Positions 50,585 to 51,144 of a stretch of DNA of 51,144 nucleotides are shown piece by piece. Position 1 is the first letter of the stretch. Each line of letters opens with the position of its first letter. The translations under genes and the position numbers were made by a program. Source of the stretch: an uncultured Maritimibacter sp. (GTDB lineage: Bacteria > Pseudomonadota > Alphaproteobacteria > Rhodobacterales > Rhodobacteraceae); assembly GCA_913063035.1 (NCBI GenBank), contig CAJXYS010000020.1, positions 1 to 51,144 of the forward strand, read 5' to 3'. The notes beneath the pieces are model-generated. The model was not told the DNA's origin. It saw only the letters and a program-made list of their open reading frames with translations, and ran no database searches.

Positions 50585-51144
50585 TGGCTAGGGCATCGAA
50601 AGAGGCATCGGCCGCTCTGCGCTTTCTGTCGCGGCTCACGGTTCCCGAGGGGCGCACGGCCGGGAAGCGGTTGAAGCTGGCGAGCTATCAGAAAGACTTT
50701 GTGCGCGGGGCCTTCGCCAAGGGCACGGCCGTGGGGCTGCTGTCGATCGGTCGCGGCAATGCCAAGACGGCGCTTTCGTCGGGCCTGTCGCTGGGGCACC
50801 TGATGGGCGAGATCGCACCCCAGCCCAAGCGGGAAATAATCTTCGCGGCCCGGAACCGGGATCAAGCCAAGATCGCCTTCGGCTTTCTGGTCGGGTTCAT
50901 CGAGGGGCTGCCCGAAGAAGAACAGGAACAATTCACGATCCGGCGCGGCTCGAAGCTCGAAGTCGAGACGGCCGAGAATGGCGGCGGGCTGGCGCGCGTG
51001 ATCGCGGCGGACGGCAAGTCGATCCTGGGCGGTGCGCCGACGCTGGCAATCCTTGACGAACGGGCCGCATGGGAAAAGGAAAAGGGCGACAATCTCGAAA
51101 ACGCAATCCTGTCGGGGCTGGGTAAGCGTGACGGCCGGGCGCTG
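50584..51144 (+). CDS. Phage terminase large subunit, N-terminal part (cut by window edge)
   Basis: An open frame of 187 codons without a stop reaches the window end. It begins MARASKEASAALRFLSRL, has a Walker A-like GRGNAKTALSSGL near residues 57-69, an adenine-binding-type region KLASYQKDFVRGAFAKG before it, and Walker B PTLAILDERAAW (about 164-175). This is the ATPase half of HK97-type TerL; the nuclease half lies beyond the edge. The ATG overlaps the preceding TGA. It marks a packaging module, so the right element is phage-derived. Confidence 0.88.
   Translation, partial: MARASKEASAALRFLSRLTVPEGRTAGKRLKLASYQKDFVRGAFAKGTAVGLLSIGRGNAKTALSSGLSLGHLMGEIAPQPKREIIFAARNRDQAKIAFGFLVGFIEGLPEEEQEQFTIRRGSKLEVETAENGGGLARVIAADGKSILGGAPTLAILDERAAWEKEKGDNLENAILSGLGKRDGRAL

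Overview
The window is high-GC alphaproteobacterial DNA, most like the Rhodobacterales (Roseobacter/Paracoccus type). Supporting signs are a three-gene fbc/pet operon for cytochrome bc1, a serC-serA operon with a short serC-type RNA leader, a Hint-domain secreted protein, an RTX protein, and very tight ATGA/GTGA gene overlaps. A housekeeping block of about 46 kb (roughly 2.3-48.0 kb) is flanked on both sides by phage-like DNA.

Left edge (1-2.3 kb): the integrase end of an integrated element. It holds two tandem palindromic operators, an unknown 218-aa protein, a 57-aa protein and a tyrosine recombinase, all overlapping. The recombinase stops four bases short of the 3' end of tRNA-Lys(UUU), the probable attachment site. 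Core block 1 (2.5-20 kb) holds dapF-mtaB, a small membrane protein with a GST, petABC with a clear promoter and terminator, thiBPQ behind a TPP riboswitch, aroC, an EamA transporter, HU, amn-ade (AMP to hypoxanthine), free-Met-sulfoxide reductase and a thiolase.

Exopolysaccharide block (20-38 kb): a plus-strand operon of STAS protein, anti-sigma-type kinase, two sulfotransferases and a Wzy-like polymerase meets, tail to tail and overlapping, an eight-gene minus-strand operon. That operon encodes an ExoY-type primer, a GDP-mannose 3,5-epimerase-like enzyme, two glycosyltransferases, a pyruvyltransferase, MBOAT and SGNH acylation proteins and a flippase. Divergent from it lie a Wzz/BY-kinase and a PPP-type phosphatase, then an RTX beta-propeller-like protein and UDP-glucose dehydrogenase. 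Together they predict an acidic glycan carrying sulfate, pyruvate and acyl groups, possibly with L-galactose, whose polymerase and sulfotransferases share an operon with a partner-switching module.

Core block 2 (38-48 kb): a small lipoprotein, a GNAT acetyltransferase, SMC, a Hint protein, an MltB-like lytic transglycosylase, and serA and serC. Right edge (48.2-51.1 kb): the replication and packaging start of a phage-like element, with a candidate small RNA pointing toward serC, a split prim-pol and RepA-like helicase, a small ORF containing a 12-bp tandem repeat, and a truncated TerL. Both edge elements are in plus orientation, with primase and terminase genes at one window end and the integrase at the other. 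They could therefore be the two ends of one element type present twice.
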